A stretch of DNA of 12,019 bases from Nocardioidaceae bacterium (lineage in GTDB: Bacteria; Actinomycetota; Actinomycetes; Propionibacteriales; Nocardioidaceae), in NCBI GenBank assembly GCA_020438665.1, contig JAGQUE010000098.1:19132-31150 (forward strand), given 5' to 3'. Position numbers and translations under genes: made by a program. Below, piece after piece: positions 1 through 8,980 of the stretch. Under the pieces are notes generated by a model. The model made no database searches, was not told the DNA's origin, and saw only the letters and a program-made list of their open reading frames with translations. Numbering within the stretch: position 1 is the stretch's first letter; each line of letters opens with the position of its first letter.

Positions 1-1440
<1,440 letters not shown>

Positions 1441-1444
<4 letters not shown>

Positions 1445-2367
1445 GACAGGAACCTCTGGTGTCCGGTGAAGTCGCCGCGGAGCCCGTCGCGCATCGCGCC
1501 GGCGGACAGCCGCAGCCGCGACAGGCTGGGCCGCGTGAAGGTATAGAACCAGGCCGTCTTGGCGACGAACGCCGCCGCGTGGGGCCAGCCCTTGTAGCGA
1601 CGCAGGTTGAGCAGGTTGTTGCGGGCCATGCAGTAGTGCTTGAGGTCGCTCGGGCTGTGGTTGTAGGTGGTCCGGCCGAACGCCATGGGGGTGCCGAGGT
1701 CGCCGACCGACGGATGACGGACGACCGCGCCGACCACGGTCGCGATCCGGGCGCCGGCCTCCTCGGCGCGCAGCCGGTACTCGTGGTCGTCTCCCCAGAT
1801 GAAGAACTCCTCGCGGACCAGGCCGATCCGCTCGACCAGCGCGCGGGTGACGAGCACCCCGTTGAACGGGATCACCACGTCGCGGATCAGGCCGTCGGGA
1901 GCGGCGCGTCGGACGTCGTCCATGGCATGGACGACACGGGTCCCCCCCGGCAGCCGGATGGGGAAGACGAGGCGCTCCGGGTCGGTCTCGTCGACGACCA
2001 CCGGACCCCAGAAGTCCAGCTCGCCCCGGTGGGCCAGCAGCCGCGTCAGGCAGTCGGTCTCGGGAAGCCCGTCGTCGTCCATGAGCCAGACGAGGTCGGC
2101 ACGCCGTTCGAGCGCCCAGGCCATGCCGGCGTGGAACCCGCCGGCGCCGCCGGTGTTGTGGTCGAGGGTCCGACCCAGCACCGGTGGGTTCGCCTGCGGG
2201 CGGGAGGCCAGCCAGGCGCCGGTGCCGTCGGTCGACGCGTTGTCCACGACGAGGATCTCTGCGACCTCGGGGACCTCGCCCAGCCTCGCCAGGAGCCGCC
2301 CCAGCAGGGCAGCTCGGTTGAAGGTGACGACCACCGCGACGATCCGTGGGTCGGCCTGGTCGGTCAC
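1441..2367 (-). CDS. GT2-family glycosyltransferase, GlfT1-like
   Basis: A 308-residue GT2 glycosyltransferase, clearly a paralogue of the next gene. It has VVAVVVTFNR (10-19), VVDNASTDGTG (40-50), NTGGAGGF (71-78), VWLMDDDG (93-100), PFNGVLV (167-173), FFIWGDDHEYRLRAEEAG (188-205) and YCMARNNLLNLRRYKG (245-260). The FNG block, the WGDDHEY block and H218 resemble the layout I recall for the mycobacterial galactofuranosyltransferase GlfT1, which adds the first Galf residues to the lipid-linked linker at the inner membrane face. Start is GTG at 2367, 18 bases after the LCP stop codon, with only a weak AGG upstream. It overlaps the following gene by four bases. Sugar specificity is inferred from motifs and from glf in the same operon. 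Confidence 0.88.
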
Positions 2368-2385
2368 GACCGTCAGCCTACGGCG

Positions 2386-3855
2386 TCAGCAGGTGGCGCC
2401 GAGGTCCTGGGACTGGTTGGCGGCATAGCCGTCGCCGAGCGACCCGACCGAGCCGCCGGTGACCACCTGGCCCGACTTCTTCTTCTTGTGTTTGGCCGCC
2501 TTGGCGGTGTCGGGATGCTCCGACCGGTCGATCGCGTCGCTGATCGCGGTCCGGATGACGCTCATGTCCGGGTGGGCCGTGTTGATCATCGGCGGGACCA
2601 GGGACACGGTGGCGATCGGCTGGCTCTTCGCCTTCATCGCCAGGGAGATGAAGTTGTCGACCTCGCTGCGCGGCAGGTCGGTCGAGATCAGCTCGGTGCT
2701 CGCCTTGGCGATCTTCTCGAAGTTGGCGACCGCGGTCTGCGGGCTGATCTGATGGAGCATCGCGTTCATGACGCACTTCTGTCGCGCCATGCGCGAGTAG
2801 TCGTCGGACCCCTCGCGGGAGCGGGCGAACCACAGCGTCTCGAACCCGTTGAGCTTCTGGACGCCCGGCTTGATGTAGCCCGTCACGTCGCTCCCGAGGC
2901 CACCCACCGGGATCGGCTGCCGCACGTTGAGGGTGACGCCACCGACGGCATTGACGAGGTCCTTGAAGCCCTCGAGGTTGACCATCGCCCAGTAGTTGAT
3001 CTTGAGCCCCGTGATGCCCTCGATGGCCATGATCGTGGCGTCGACGCCCGGGTTCTTGGAGTGCTTGAACAGCTCGGTGTGGTCCCCGGCCCACGTGCTG
3101 ACGCCGTTGAGGTAGCAGCCGTCGCAGTCGAAGCCGTGGGGGAACTGCTCGTCCATCACCGAGCCGTCGGCGAACGGGAAGTTCTCCATGTTGCGCGGCA
3201 GGCCGATGAGCACGGTCTTGCCGGTCTCGGCGTCGATGCTCGCCACGGTCATCGAGTCGGGTCGCAGCCCCCAGCGGCCGGCGCCGGAGTCGCCGCCGAG
3301 CAGCAGGACGTTGAACCTGCCGTCGTGGGAGCCGGTCACGTCACCGTTGCCGAACATGGTGATCATGAGGTCGCGCTGGACCCCGACCAGGTGAGCGCCG
3401 AACAGGAGCGCGCCGGCGACGCTGAAGGCCAGCAGTCCGTTGAGGCCGACGACCGTCAGCCGCTGCTTCTGTTGCAGGCTCAGCGGCTGGCCGAGCCGCC
3501 ACGCGTCGGCGAACAGGGCGGCCCATCCCACGGCCAGCACCACCAGGACGAGCCGCAGCCCCGCCAGCAGCGTGGTGTTGGCGCCCAGGCTGAAGGCCAG
3601 CCCGGGGTGGACGAGGACCGCGACGAAGGTCGCCAGTCCCAGGGCGAGCAGCACGAACCAGATCCGCAGCGCGAGGCGCCCGATCCGCTTGTCGCCGGCG
3701 ACCAGCTGGGCGGAGCCGGGAAGCACCAGGGTCATGAGCATGAGCGCGACGGCGCGACGGAAACGCACTCGCGCGGCGCGGTCGGCACTGGAGGCGCGCG
3801 GCCCGGTGGTGGGCCGCGGGCCGGGCAGCGACTCGGGGGAAGGACGAGTCGACAT
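2386..3855 (-). CDS. LytR-CpsA-Psr (LCP) family glycopolymer transferase, multi-pass membrane form
   Basis: A 489-residue LCP protein. LCP enzymes move lipid-pyrophosphate-linked glycans onto peptidoglycan outside the cell. A short basic, proline-rich N-terminus is followed by about four hydrophobic segments (about 36-52, 64-82, 94-117, 133-155), then the LCP domain from about 181. Recognisable blocks are FNVLLLGGDS (181-190), RPDSMTV (198-204), IGLPRNM (217-223) and FARSREGSDDYSRMARQ (343-359). The usual PRD reads PRN here. Cysteines cluster at 243 and 246. The tail has KKKK (457-460) and ends in Cys489. I chose ATG 3855 because GAGGGAG lies just upstream; an in-frame ATG at 3897 lacks a ribosome site. 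First gene of the operon containing the two GT2 genes and glf, so it is the likely ligase for that glycan. Confidence 0.92.
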   Translation of the reverse strand: MSTRPSPESLPGPRPTTGPRASSADRAARVRFRRAVALMLMTLVLPGSAQLVAGDKRIGRLALRIWFVLLALGLATFVAVLVHPGLAFSLGANTTLLAGLRLVLVVLAVGWAALFADAWRLGQPLSLQQKQRLTVVGLNGLLAFSVAGALLFGAHLVGVQRDLMITMFGNGDVTGSHDGRFNVLLLGGDSGAGRWGLRPDSMTVASIDAETGKTVLIGLPRNMENFPFADGSVMDEQFPHGFDCDGCYLNGVSTWAGDHTELFKHSKNPGVDATIMAIEGITGLKINYWAMVNLEGFKDLVNAVGGVTLNVRQPIPVGGLGSDVTGYIKPGVQKLNGFETLWFARSREGSDDYSRMARQKCVMNAMLHQISPQTAVANFEKIAKASTELISTDLPRSEVDNFISLAMKAKSQPIATVSLVPPMINTAHPDMSVIRTAISDAIDRSEHPDTAKAAKHKKKKSGQVVTGGSVGSLGDGYAANQSQDLGATC

Positions 3856-3911
3856 CGACTCCCTCTCTTGCTGGGGAAGTGGCAAGGGTGGTGTCATCCA
3901 GTATCACCAGT

Positions 3912-3953
3912 CCCACCGGTCACAGGTGGGCGCGACGCGCCGACAGCGCGTCG
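3912..3953. repeat. Two adjacent inverted repeats in the divergent LCP-LCP promoter region
   Basis: The 126 bases between the divergent LCP genes hold two perfect dyads. One is CCCACC (3912-3917) with GGTGGG (3925-3930), spacer seven. The other is CGACGCGC (3933-3940) with GCGCGTCG (3946-3953), spacer five. Their centres are about 22 bases apart, roughly two helical turns, which would suit a regulator bound on one face. They could equally act as RNA hairpins or be chance in GC-rich DNA. Confidence 0.45.
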
Positions 3954-3968
3954 TGACGGGTTGTTCGC

Positions 3969-3981
3969 TACCGTCGTGGGC
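3969..3981 (+). promoter_or_regulatory. Possible -10 element (TACCGT) for a leaderless LCP transcript
   Basis: TACCGT (3969-3974) fits the actinobacterial TANNNT -10 pattern and ends seven bases before the ATG at 3982, so transcription could start at the ATG. No convincing Shine-Dalgarno or -35 is seen. For the opposite gene, GATACT read on the minus strand (3905-3900) is a weaker -10 candidate. Confidence 0.3.
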
Positions 3982-5223
3982 ATGGCGGACGGTCCCCATC
4001 CCGGCACGGGCCCCCAGCGGGGCACCCCGGAGTACGACTGGCTCTATGGCCCCGACCCCGCGGCACCGGCCGCCGACGGGGCGGCCGACGAGACCCGTCC
4101 GATGGCGGGCGCCGGCTCGGCCAACCCCGACGCGACGCGCGTGATGCCAGCGATGCCACACCAGACCAGCGCCCCGGACGCCGGACCGGGCGGCACCGCC
4201 CCGCGCCGTACGACGGCCCGACCGCCGGTCCAGCCGACCCCGCCGCCGCTGGCCCCCTCCCCCGACGCACCCCGCCGTAAGCGACGCTTCGGGCCGTGGT
4301 TCTGGCTGCGCCTGGTGGTGGTGCTCTGGCTGGTGTTCCTCCTGGCCGTCCCGCTCTGGGCGTGGTCGCGCATCGACAAGGTCAACGCCTTCCCAGGATC
4401 CGGCCGCCCCGACGACCAGCCCGGCACGACCTATCTGATCGTCGGCAGCGACTCCCGCGCGGGACTCTCCGCCGAGGAACGCAAGAAGCTCGGCACCGGC
4501 AACGCCTCCGGGCAGCGCACCGACACCATCATGCTGCTCCACGTGGGTGAGGGGCCCAACCTCCTGCTGTCGATCCCCCGTGACTCCTATGTCGACATCC
4601 CGGGCCACGGCAGCAACAAGATCAACGCCGCCTTCGCCTTCGGTGGGCCCAAGCTGCTCGTCAAGACCATCGAGGCCGACACGGGGATCCGCATCGACCA
4701 CTACGTCGAGATCGGCTTCGGTGGCTTCGTCAACGCCGTCGACGCGGTCAACGGCGTGGAGATCTGTCCCACCGAGGCCATGAAGGACCCGCTGGCCAAC
4801 CTCGACATCCCGAAGGGCTGCCAGCAGGCCGACGGCATCACCGCCCTCGGCTATGCCCGGTCGCGTCACGTCTATGCCGACAGCGACTTCACGCGGGTGG
4901 TCCACCAGCGCGAGGTCGTGTCCGCGGTGGGGCACAAGGCCGTCTCGCCCTGGTCGGTCCTCAACCCGGTCCGCTACTGGAACCTGTGGATGGCCTCCGA
5001 CGGACTGCGGATCAGCGAGGGCACCGGTCCGATCGCCCTCGGCCGGATGGCGTGGGCGATGACCCACGTCTCCGGCAAGGGCGGGATGAGCTGCACGGTC
5101 CCGGTGCTCGACGGCTACATCCACTGGGACCCCGAACGGTCCCAGGCGCTGTTCGCCAAGATCATCGCCGACGACACCGCGCGCGTCGGCAAGTCGCTGT
5201 GCACCCCCAAGGGGCTCCCCTAG
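3982..5223 (+). CDS. LytR-CpsA-Psr (LCP) family glycopolymer transferase, single-pass form
   Basis: A 413-residue LCP protein of the classic topology. A cytoplasmic Pro/Ala-rich tail of about 100 residues ends in RRKRR (98-102), then one membrane span (about 107-128), then the extracellular LCP domain. Canonical motifs are intact: TYLIVGSDSR (150-159), RTDTIML (179-185), SIPRDSYV (197-204), NKIN (212-215), YARSRH (291-296) and DSDFTRVVHQRE (300-311). Three cysteines (262, 280, 371) and a fourth near the end (407) could form disulfides. Start is ATG 3982; an in-frame GTG at 3976 is possible. It is transcribed away from the galactan-type operon, and its stop overlaps that of the cation transporter gene. 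Role by family is attachment of a wall glycan to peptidoglycan; the specific glycan is unknown. Confidence 0.93.
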   Translation: MADGPHPGTGPQRGTPEYDWLYGPDPAAPAADGAADETRPMAGAGSANPDATRVMPAMPHQTSAPDAGPGGTAPRRTTARPPVQPTPPPLAPSPDAPRRKRRFGPWFWLRLVVVLWLVFLLAVPLWAWSRIDKVNAFPGSGRPDDQPGTTYLIVGSDSRAGLSAEERKKLGTGNASGQRTDTIMLLHVGEGPNLLLSIPRDSYVDIPGHGSNKINAAFAFGGPKLLVKTIEADTGIRIDHYVEIGFGGFVNAVDAVNGVEICPTEAMKDPLANLDIPKGCQQADGITALGYARSRHVYADSDFTRVVHQREVVSAVGHKAVSPWSVLNPVRYWNLWMASDGLRISEGTGPIALGRMAWAMTHVSGKGGMSCTVPVLDGYIHWDPERSQALFAKIIADDTARVGKSLCTPKGLP

Positions 5224-6173
5224 CCCGACGACGGCCCCGGCGGTGGCGTCGGGTCCAAGAAGACGTGCCTGATCTCGGGGAACCGCTCTCGGATGTGGGT
5301 CTCCACCGTGTCGGCGATGACCTCGATCTCGTCTCCGGTCGGGTCGTGACCGACGTCCACGCGGGCCGCGACCAGCACCTCGTCCGGGCCCAGCCGCAGG
5401 GACAGGAGCTCGACGACCCCGTCGACCCCCTCGGTGGACTCGATCTCGTGGGCGACCTCGCGCCGCATGCCCGTCTCCAGGCCGAGCCCGATCAGGTGGT
5501 CCCGGTTCTGGCGCCCCAGGTCGACGGCCACCACGACGAGCAGCAGCGCGATCGCCAGGGATGCCAGGCCGTCATACCAGGAGTCTCCCGTCAGCTGCTC
5601 CAGCAGCAGCCCACCCGCGGCCAGCACGATCCCGAGCACCGCGGCCGAGTCCTCCATCAGCACGGCGCGGAGGGCGGGATCCGCCCCCCGCACAGCCGCC
5701 CGCCAACCGATCCCCTCAGCCCTCATCACTCCGCGCACCTGCCAGACCGCCCGCACCAGTGAGGCGCCCTCGAAGAGGAAGGCCAGTCCCAGCACGACGT
5801 AGGACCACCCTTGCGGGCCGGCCTCCCGCCCCGAGACCAGCACCGAGATCCCCTGGTAGGCGGCGAACCCGGCACCCAGCACGAAGATCCCGACGGCGGC
5901 CAGCAACGACCAGAAGTAACGCTCCAGCCCATAGCCGAACGGGTGGCGGGCGTCGGGCCCCTTCCGGCTGCGACGGACCGCTGTCAACAAGAAGACCTGG
6001 TTGAGGGTGTCGCCCACGGAATGCGCCCCCTCGGCCAGCATCGCGGCGGAGCCGGCGATGCCGCCGACGACCAGCTTGGCCGCGGCGATGATGAGGTTGA
6101 CCGTGCCGGCGACGACGACGGTCAGGAGGGACTCATCACCGTCGTCATGTCGGGTCTGGTCGGTCGTGGCCAC
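5220..6173 (-). CDS. CDF-family cation efflux transporter (ZnT9-like branch)
   Basis: A 317-residue cation diffusion facilitator that exports divalent metal, most likely Zn, Mn, Fe or Co, in exchange for protons. It shows about six hydrophobic segments (about 17-37, 44-66, 87-113, 124-145, 172-192, 200-220), AEGAHSVGDTLNQ (48-60) with the helix-2 site H51/D55, HPFGYGLERYFW (77-88), MEDSAAVLG (173-181) in helix 5, and a cytosolic C-terminal domain from about 232. Helix 5 keeps D175 but has V171 where CDF proteins usually carry His. HPFGYG.E.YFW and ED.AA are typical of the ZnT9-like branch. I chose GTG 6173 because codons just upstream include rare GTA and AGT, and GGGTAC lies eight bases before it; ATG 6206 and GTG 6221 are in-frame alternatives. 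Its stop overlaps the convergent LCP gene in CTAG (5220-5223). Confidence 0.9.
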   Translation of the reverse strand: MATTDQTRHDDGDESLLTVVVAGTVNLIIAAAKLVVGGIAGSAAMLAEGAHSVGDTLNQVFLLTAVRRSRKGPDARHPFGYGLERYFWSLLAAVGIFVLGAGFAAYQGISVLVSGREAGPQGWSYVVLGLAFLFEGASLVRAVWQVRGVMRAEGIGWRAAVRGADPALRAVLMEDSAAVLGIVLAAGGLLLEQLTGDSWYDGLASLAIALLLVVVAVDLGRQNRDHLIGLGLETGMRREVAHEIESTEGVDGVVELLSLRLGPDEVLVAARVDVGHDPTGDEIEVIADTVETHIRERFPEIRHVFLDPTPPPGPSSG

Positions 6174-6181
6174 ACTCCGCG

Positions 6182-6187
6182 GTACCC
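6182..6187 (-). promoter_or_regulatory. Possible SigB/SigF-type -10 (GGGTAC) for the CDF gene
   Basis: Read on the minus strand, GGGTAC ends eight bases before GTG 6173, a spacing that would give a leaderless message. No good GTTT -35 is present; GGAT at 6208-6205 is 17 bases upstream. The hexamer would be inside the coding sequence if the gene starts at 6206 or 6221. Confidence 0.3.
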
Positions 6188-6229
6188 CACCGAGCCCCTG
6201 GCCCATCCTGGCGGTGCCCACCAGGGCTC

Positions 6230-6255
6230 GTTTGCGTCCAGGCTGCCCGGGGCAC
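6230..6255 (+). promoter_or_regulatory. Possible SigB/SigF-type promoter for the GH15 gene (GTTT-N16-GGGCAC)
   Basis: GTTT (6230-6233) and GGGCAC (6250-6255) are 16 bases apart. The -10 has C where the stress-sigma pattern has T. Transcription would start near 6262, giving a leaderless message beginning at TTG 6262 or GTG 6265. Confidence 0.3.
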
Positions 6256-6258
6256 CTC

Positions 6259-8007
6259 GTGTTGGTGTACGACTTCCGGCCGCACGCCCTGCGCGACTAC
6301 GCCCTGCTGGCAGACGGTGAGCGAGGGGTGGTGGTGGGCCCGCGCGGCGAGTTCGCGTTCCTCTGCTTCCCCGGTTGGGCCGACCCGGCCCTGTTCTCGG
6401 CGCTGCTCGGCGGCCGCGGCGGCTATGCGGTGTCGCCGGCGGGTGAGGACTACGTGTGGGGCGGCTACTACGAGGACGGCTCGCTCATCTGGCGCAGCCG
6501 ATGGATCACCAACCAGGCGATCCTCGAGTCGCGCGAGGCGCTGGCGATGCCGGGGGAAGCCGACCGGGCCGTCGTGCTCCGACGAGTCATGGCCCAGTCG
6601 GGCGATGCCGAGGTGCGCGTCGTCCTGGAGCCCGTCGGCGACTTCGGGCGGTCGCCGATGCGGGACCTGCGTCGCGACGACCAGGGCCGATGGACGGCAC
6701 GCTGCGGCGAGGTCTGGCTACGCTGGTCGGGCGGGGACGCCGCCATGGTCGACGAGGGAGCGGGACTGGAGCTCCACCTCCGGCTCGACGAGGGGCAGCA
6801 CCACGACCTCGTGCTCGAGCTGGGTCGCGCGCCCGTCGAGGGTGAGGTCCCCGACGCCGAGGCACTGTGGGCCGCCACCGAGCGGGCGTGGGCCGGCAAG
6901 GTCCCCGATCGCCTCACCACCTGGGCCGAGCGCGACGTACGCCATGCCTATGCGGTCCTGCACGGACTCACTAGCGCGTCCGGCGGGATGGTCGCCGCCG
7001 CCACGACCTCCCTTCCCGAGCGGGCCCGGGCGGGCCGCAACTACGACTACCGCTACGCCTGGATCCGCGACCAGGCGATCACGGGGCAGGCGGTCGCCCG
7101 GCACGGCTCGACCGACCTGCTGGACGCTGCCACCCGGTTCGTCTCCGAGCGGCTGCTGGCCGACGGACCCCGGCTGAGCCCGGCCTACACCGTCGAGGGC
7201 GGCCGGGTGCCCTCCGAGCGCACCGTGGACCTGCCCGGCTATCCCGGGAGCAGCACCGTGGTCGGCAACGCGGCCGGCGACCAGTTCCAGGTCGATGCGT
7301 TCGGCGAGGTGCTACACCTCTTCGCGGCCGCGGCCGCGCTCGATCGGCTGGACCACGACCGGTGGGCGGCCGCCGAGCTGGCGGTCGAGGCGCTGGTCAC
7401 CCGGCGGCACGAGCCCGACGCCGGGATCTGGGAGCTGCGGACGGCCGGGCGCTGGGCGCACTCCCAGCTGATCGCCGTCTCCGGGCTCAAGGCGGTCGCA
7501 CCCTACGCCCCGCGCGCCCAGCGGGACCGCTGGCTGGAGCTGTCGGACACGATCCTGGCCGAGGTCTCGGCCGACTGCCGGCACCCGAGCGGGCGCTGGC
7601 AGCGCAGCCCGAACGACCCGCGCGTCGACGCGGCGCTGCTGCTGCCCATCATCCGGGGAGCCGTGCCGCTGGACGACCCCGGCACCCGGGCGACGGTGCG
7701 CACGATCCTCGAGGATCTCGGCGACCAGCACTACCTCTACCGGTTCCGACACGACGACCGACCGCTCGCCGACAGCGAAGGGGCCTTCGTGCTGTGCGGG
7801 TTCTTGGCCGCCCTGACGCTCGAGCGGCTGGGCAAGCACACGCAGGCGGCGCGGTGGTTCGAGCGCAACCGGGCGGCCTGTGGTCCGCCGGGGCTGCTCA
7901 CCGAGGAGTTCGACGTGACGCAACGTCAGCTGCGGGGCAACCTCCCTCAGGCGTTCGTGCACGCGGTGCTCATCCAGACCGGTGCCGCGCTCGCCGCACC
8001 GTCGTGA
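6259..8007 (+). CDS. Glycoside hydrolase family 15 protein (glucoamylase/trehalase-like)
   Basis: About 582 residues with the full GH15 layout. An N-terminal beta domain opens with LRDYALLADGERGVVVGPRG (11-30) and LCFPGWADPALFSALLGG (35-52). The (alpha/alpha)6 catalytic domain has NYDYRYAWIRD (261-271), VVGNAAGDQFQVDAFGEV (334-351), the proposed general acid E392 in PDAGIWELR (386-394), EGAFVLCGFL (507-516), and GLLTEEFD (545-552) with the proposed base glutamate, then GNLPQAF (560-566). No signal peptide is seen, so it probably acts in the cytosol on trehalose, maltodextrin or glycogen-derived glucans; the substrate cannot be read from sequence. The start is uncertain: GTG 6259 follows GGGG (6249-6252) by six bases, while TTG 6262 or GTG 6265 would suit a leaderless message. 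The 3' end overlaps the convergent SDR gene by 38 bases. Confidence 0.93.
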   Translation: MLVYDFRPHALRDYALLADGERGVVVGPRGEFAFLCFPGWADPALFSALLGGRGGYAVSPAGEDYVWGGYYEDGSLIWRSRWITNQAILESREALAMPGEADRAVVLRRVMAQSGDAEVRVVLEPVGDFGRSPMRDLRRDDQGRWTARCGEVWLRWSGGDAAMVDEGAGLELHLRLDEGQHHDLVLELGRAPVEGEVPDAEALWAATERAWAGKVPDRLTTWAERDVRHAYAVLHGLTSASGGMVAAATTSLPERARAGRNYDYRYAWIRDQAITGQAVARHGSTDLLDAATRFVSERLLADGPRLSPAYTVEGGRVPSERTVDLPGYPGSSTVVGNAAGDQFQVDAFGEVLHLFAAAAALDRLDHDRWAAAELAVEALVTRRHEPDAGIWELRTAGRWAHSQLIAVSGLKAVAPYAPRAQRDRWLELSDTILAEVSADCRHPSGRWQRSPNDPRVDAALLLPIIRGAVPLDDPGTRATVRTILEDLGDQHYLYRFRHDDRPLADSEGAFVLCGFLAALTLERLGKHTQAARWFERNRAACGPPGLLTEEFDVTQRQLRGNLPQAFVHAVLIQTGAALAAPS

Positions 8008-8980
8008 GCCCGAGCCCGGCCACCCCCAGCACGGCGGTGGCCGTGCCGATGAGGCGTCGGCGGACGGTCAGCTCCCACTGCACGCTCCGTGCCGTCGCAC
8101 GCTGGTCGAACCGGCCGTGCGCCCCGTGGTCGGTCTCCTTGTCGAGCGGCTCCCAGAGGTTCCCGCCGGGCGGGTTCTCATCGGGCGCCTCGTCCTGCTG
8201 GGAGCCGAATCCGGTCCGGCCGAGGTAGCGGTCCAGGATGCCCGGCACGATGGCGTTGGCCATCAGGGTGAGGGCGGTCGACGCGCCGACCCAGTACTCG
8301 CGGCGCTCGGGGTGCCGCGCCGCGTGCACGATCGCCCGGCCCGCGACCTCCGGCTGATAGATCGGGGGCACCGGCTGGGGTGCCCGCGGCAGTCGTGAGA
8401 GCACCCAGTCGAACTGGGGAGTGTTGAGGGCCGGCATCTGGACCATGGTCACCCGGATGGCGCTGCGCTCGTGGAGCAGCTCGCAGCGCAGCGACTCGGT
8501 GAACCCCTGGATCGCGTGCTTGGAGCCGCAGTAGCCGCTCTGGAGCGGGATGCCTCGATAGGCCAGCGCACTGCCGACCTGCACGATCGTCCCCTCGTTG
8601 CGAGGGCGCATCCGGTGCAGTGCGGCCAGGGTCCCGTGCACGAAGCCCAGATAGCTCACCGCCGTCACGCGTTCGAACTCTTCCGCGCTGATCTCCCAGG
8701 TCGGTGCGAACACCGACGCGAACCCGTCGTTGACCCAGACGTCGATGGGGCCGAGCTCGGCCTCGACCCGGCTGGCCGCGGCGTCGACCTGCCCGAAGTC
8801 GGCGACGTCGGTCGGGATCGCGAGGGCGGTGCCACCGGCGGTGCGGATCTCGTCCTCGGCTCCCCGCAGCCCCGCCTCGCCGCGCGCGAGCAGGGCGACG
8901 GCGTACCCGTCGCGGGCCAGGGCGACCGCGGCTGCCCGCCCGATGCCGGCGCTGGCACCGGTGACGACAGCGACCGCCAT
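7970..8980 (-). CDS. SDR-family oxidoreductase with C-terminal membrane anchor
   Basis: A 336-residue short-chain dehydrogenase/reductase. It has the cofactor motif TGASAGIG (7-14), D59 in TDVAD, VND (83-85) in place of the usual NAG, catalytic S137 in VGSALAYRG, and Y150-x3-K154 in SGYCGSKHA. After the fold comes MPALNTPQFDW (182-192), RAPQPVPPIYQPEVAGRA (199-216), a hydrophobic patch (233-248), a charged linker (about 260-305) and a probable single membrane helix (about 307-327) ending in basic residues. The arginine-rich early loop (LLARGE, 31-36) would suit NADP, which is inference; the substrate is unknown. ATG 8980 has GGAGGG seven bases upstream and shares one base with the stop of a 49-codon ORF (TGATG). 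The 3' end overlaps the GH15 gene by 38 bases, so neither gene has a separate terminator. Confidence 0.92.
   Translation of the reverse strand: MAVAVVTGASAGIGRAAAVALARDGYAVALLARGEAGLRGAEDEIRTAGGTALAIPTDVADFGQVDAAASRVEAELGPIDVWVNDGFASVFAPTWEISAEEFERVTAVSYLGFVHGTLAALHRMRPRNEGTIVQVGSALAYRGIPLQSGYCGSKHAIQGFTESLRCELLHERSAIRVTMVQMPALNTPQFDWVLSRLPRAPQPVPPIYQPEVAGRAIVHAARHPERREYWVGASTALTLMANAIVPGILDRYLGRTGFGSQQDEAPDENPPGGNLWEPLDKETDHGAHGRFDQRATARSVQWELTVRRRLIGTATAVLGVAGLGLTTVRRARHRSG

Noticed and set aside
3856..3897. Upstream ATG at 3897 as the start of the multi-pass LCP gene
   Set aside because: No ribosome site precedes it, whereas ATG 3855 has GAGGGAG just upstream; the extra 14 residues have no family feature.
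1459..3981. Long open plus-strand frame continuous with the single-pass LCP gene, suggesting a giant fusion protein
   Set aside because: It is antisense to the LCP and GT2 genes and its translation is low-complexity Val/Gly/Asp/Arg. Only the part from ATG 3982 has family motifs. GC-rich DNA keeps antisense frames open.
3904..5124. 406-codon minus-strand frame opposite the single-pass LCP gene
   Set aside because: Antisense shadow with repetitive Asp/Val/Gly/Arg text and no motifs; the plus-strand LCP domain is unmistakable.
6174..6221. Start of the CDF gene at GTG 6221 or ATG 6206
   Set aside because: Neither has a well-placed ribosome site, the added stretch uses rare codons (GTA, AGT), and GGGTAC sits eight bases before GTG 6173. 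The choice remains open to correction.
6001..6258. An 86-residue N-terminal extension of the GH15 protein from ATG 6001
   Set aside because: That stretch is antisense to the first membrane segments of the CDF transporter and has no GH15 character; GH15 homology begins near DFRPHALRDYAL.
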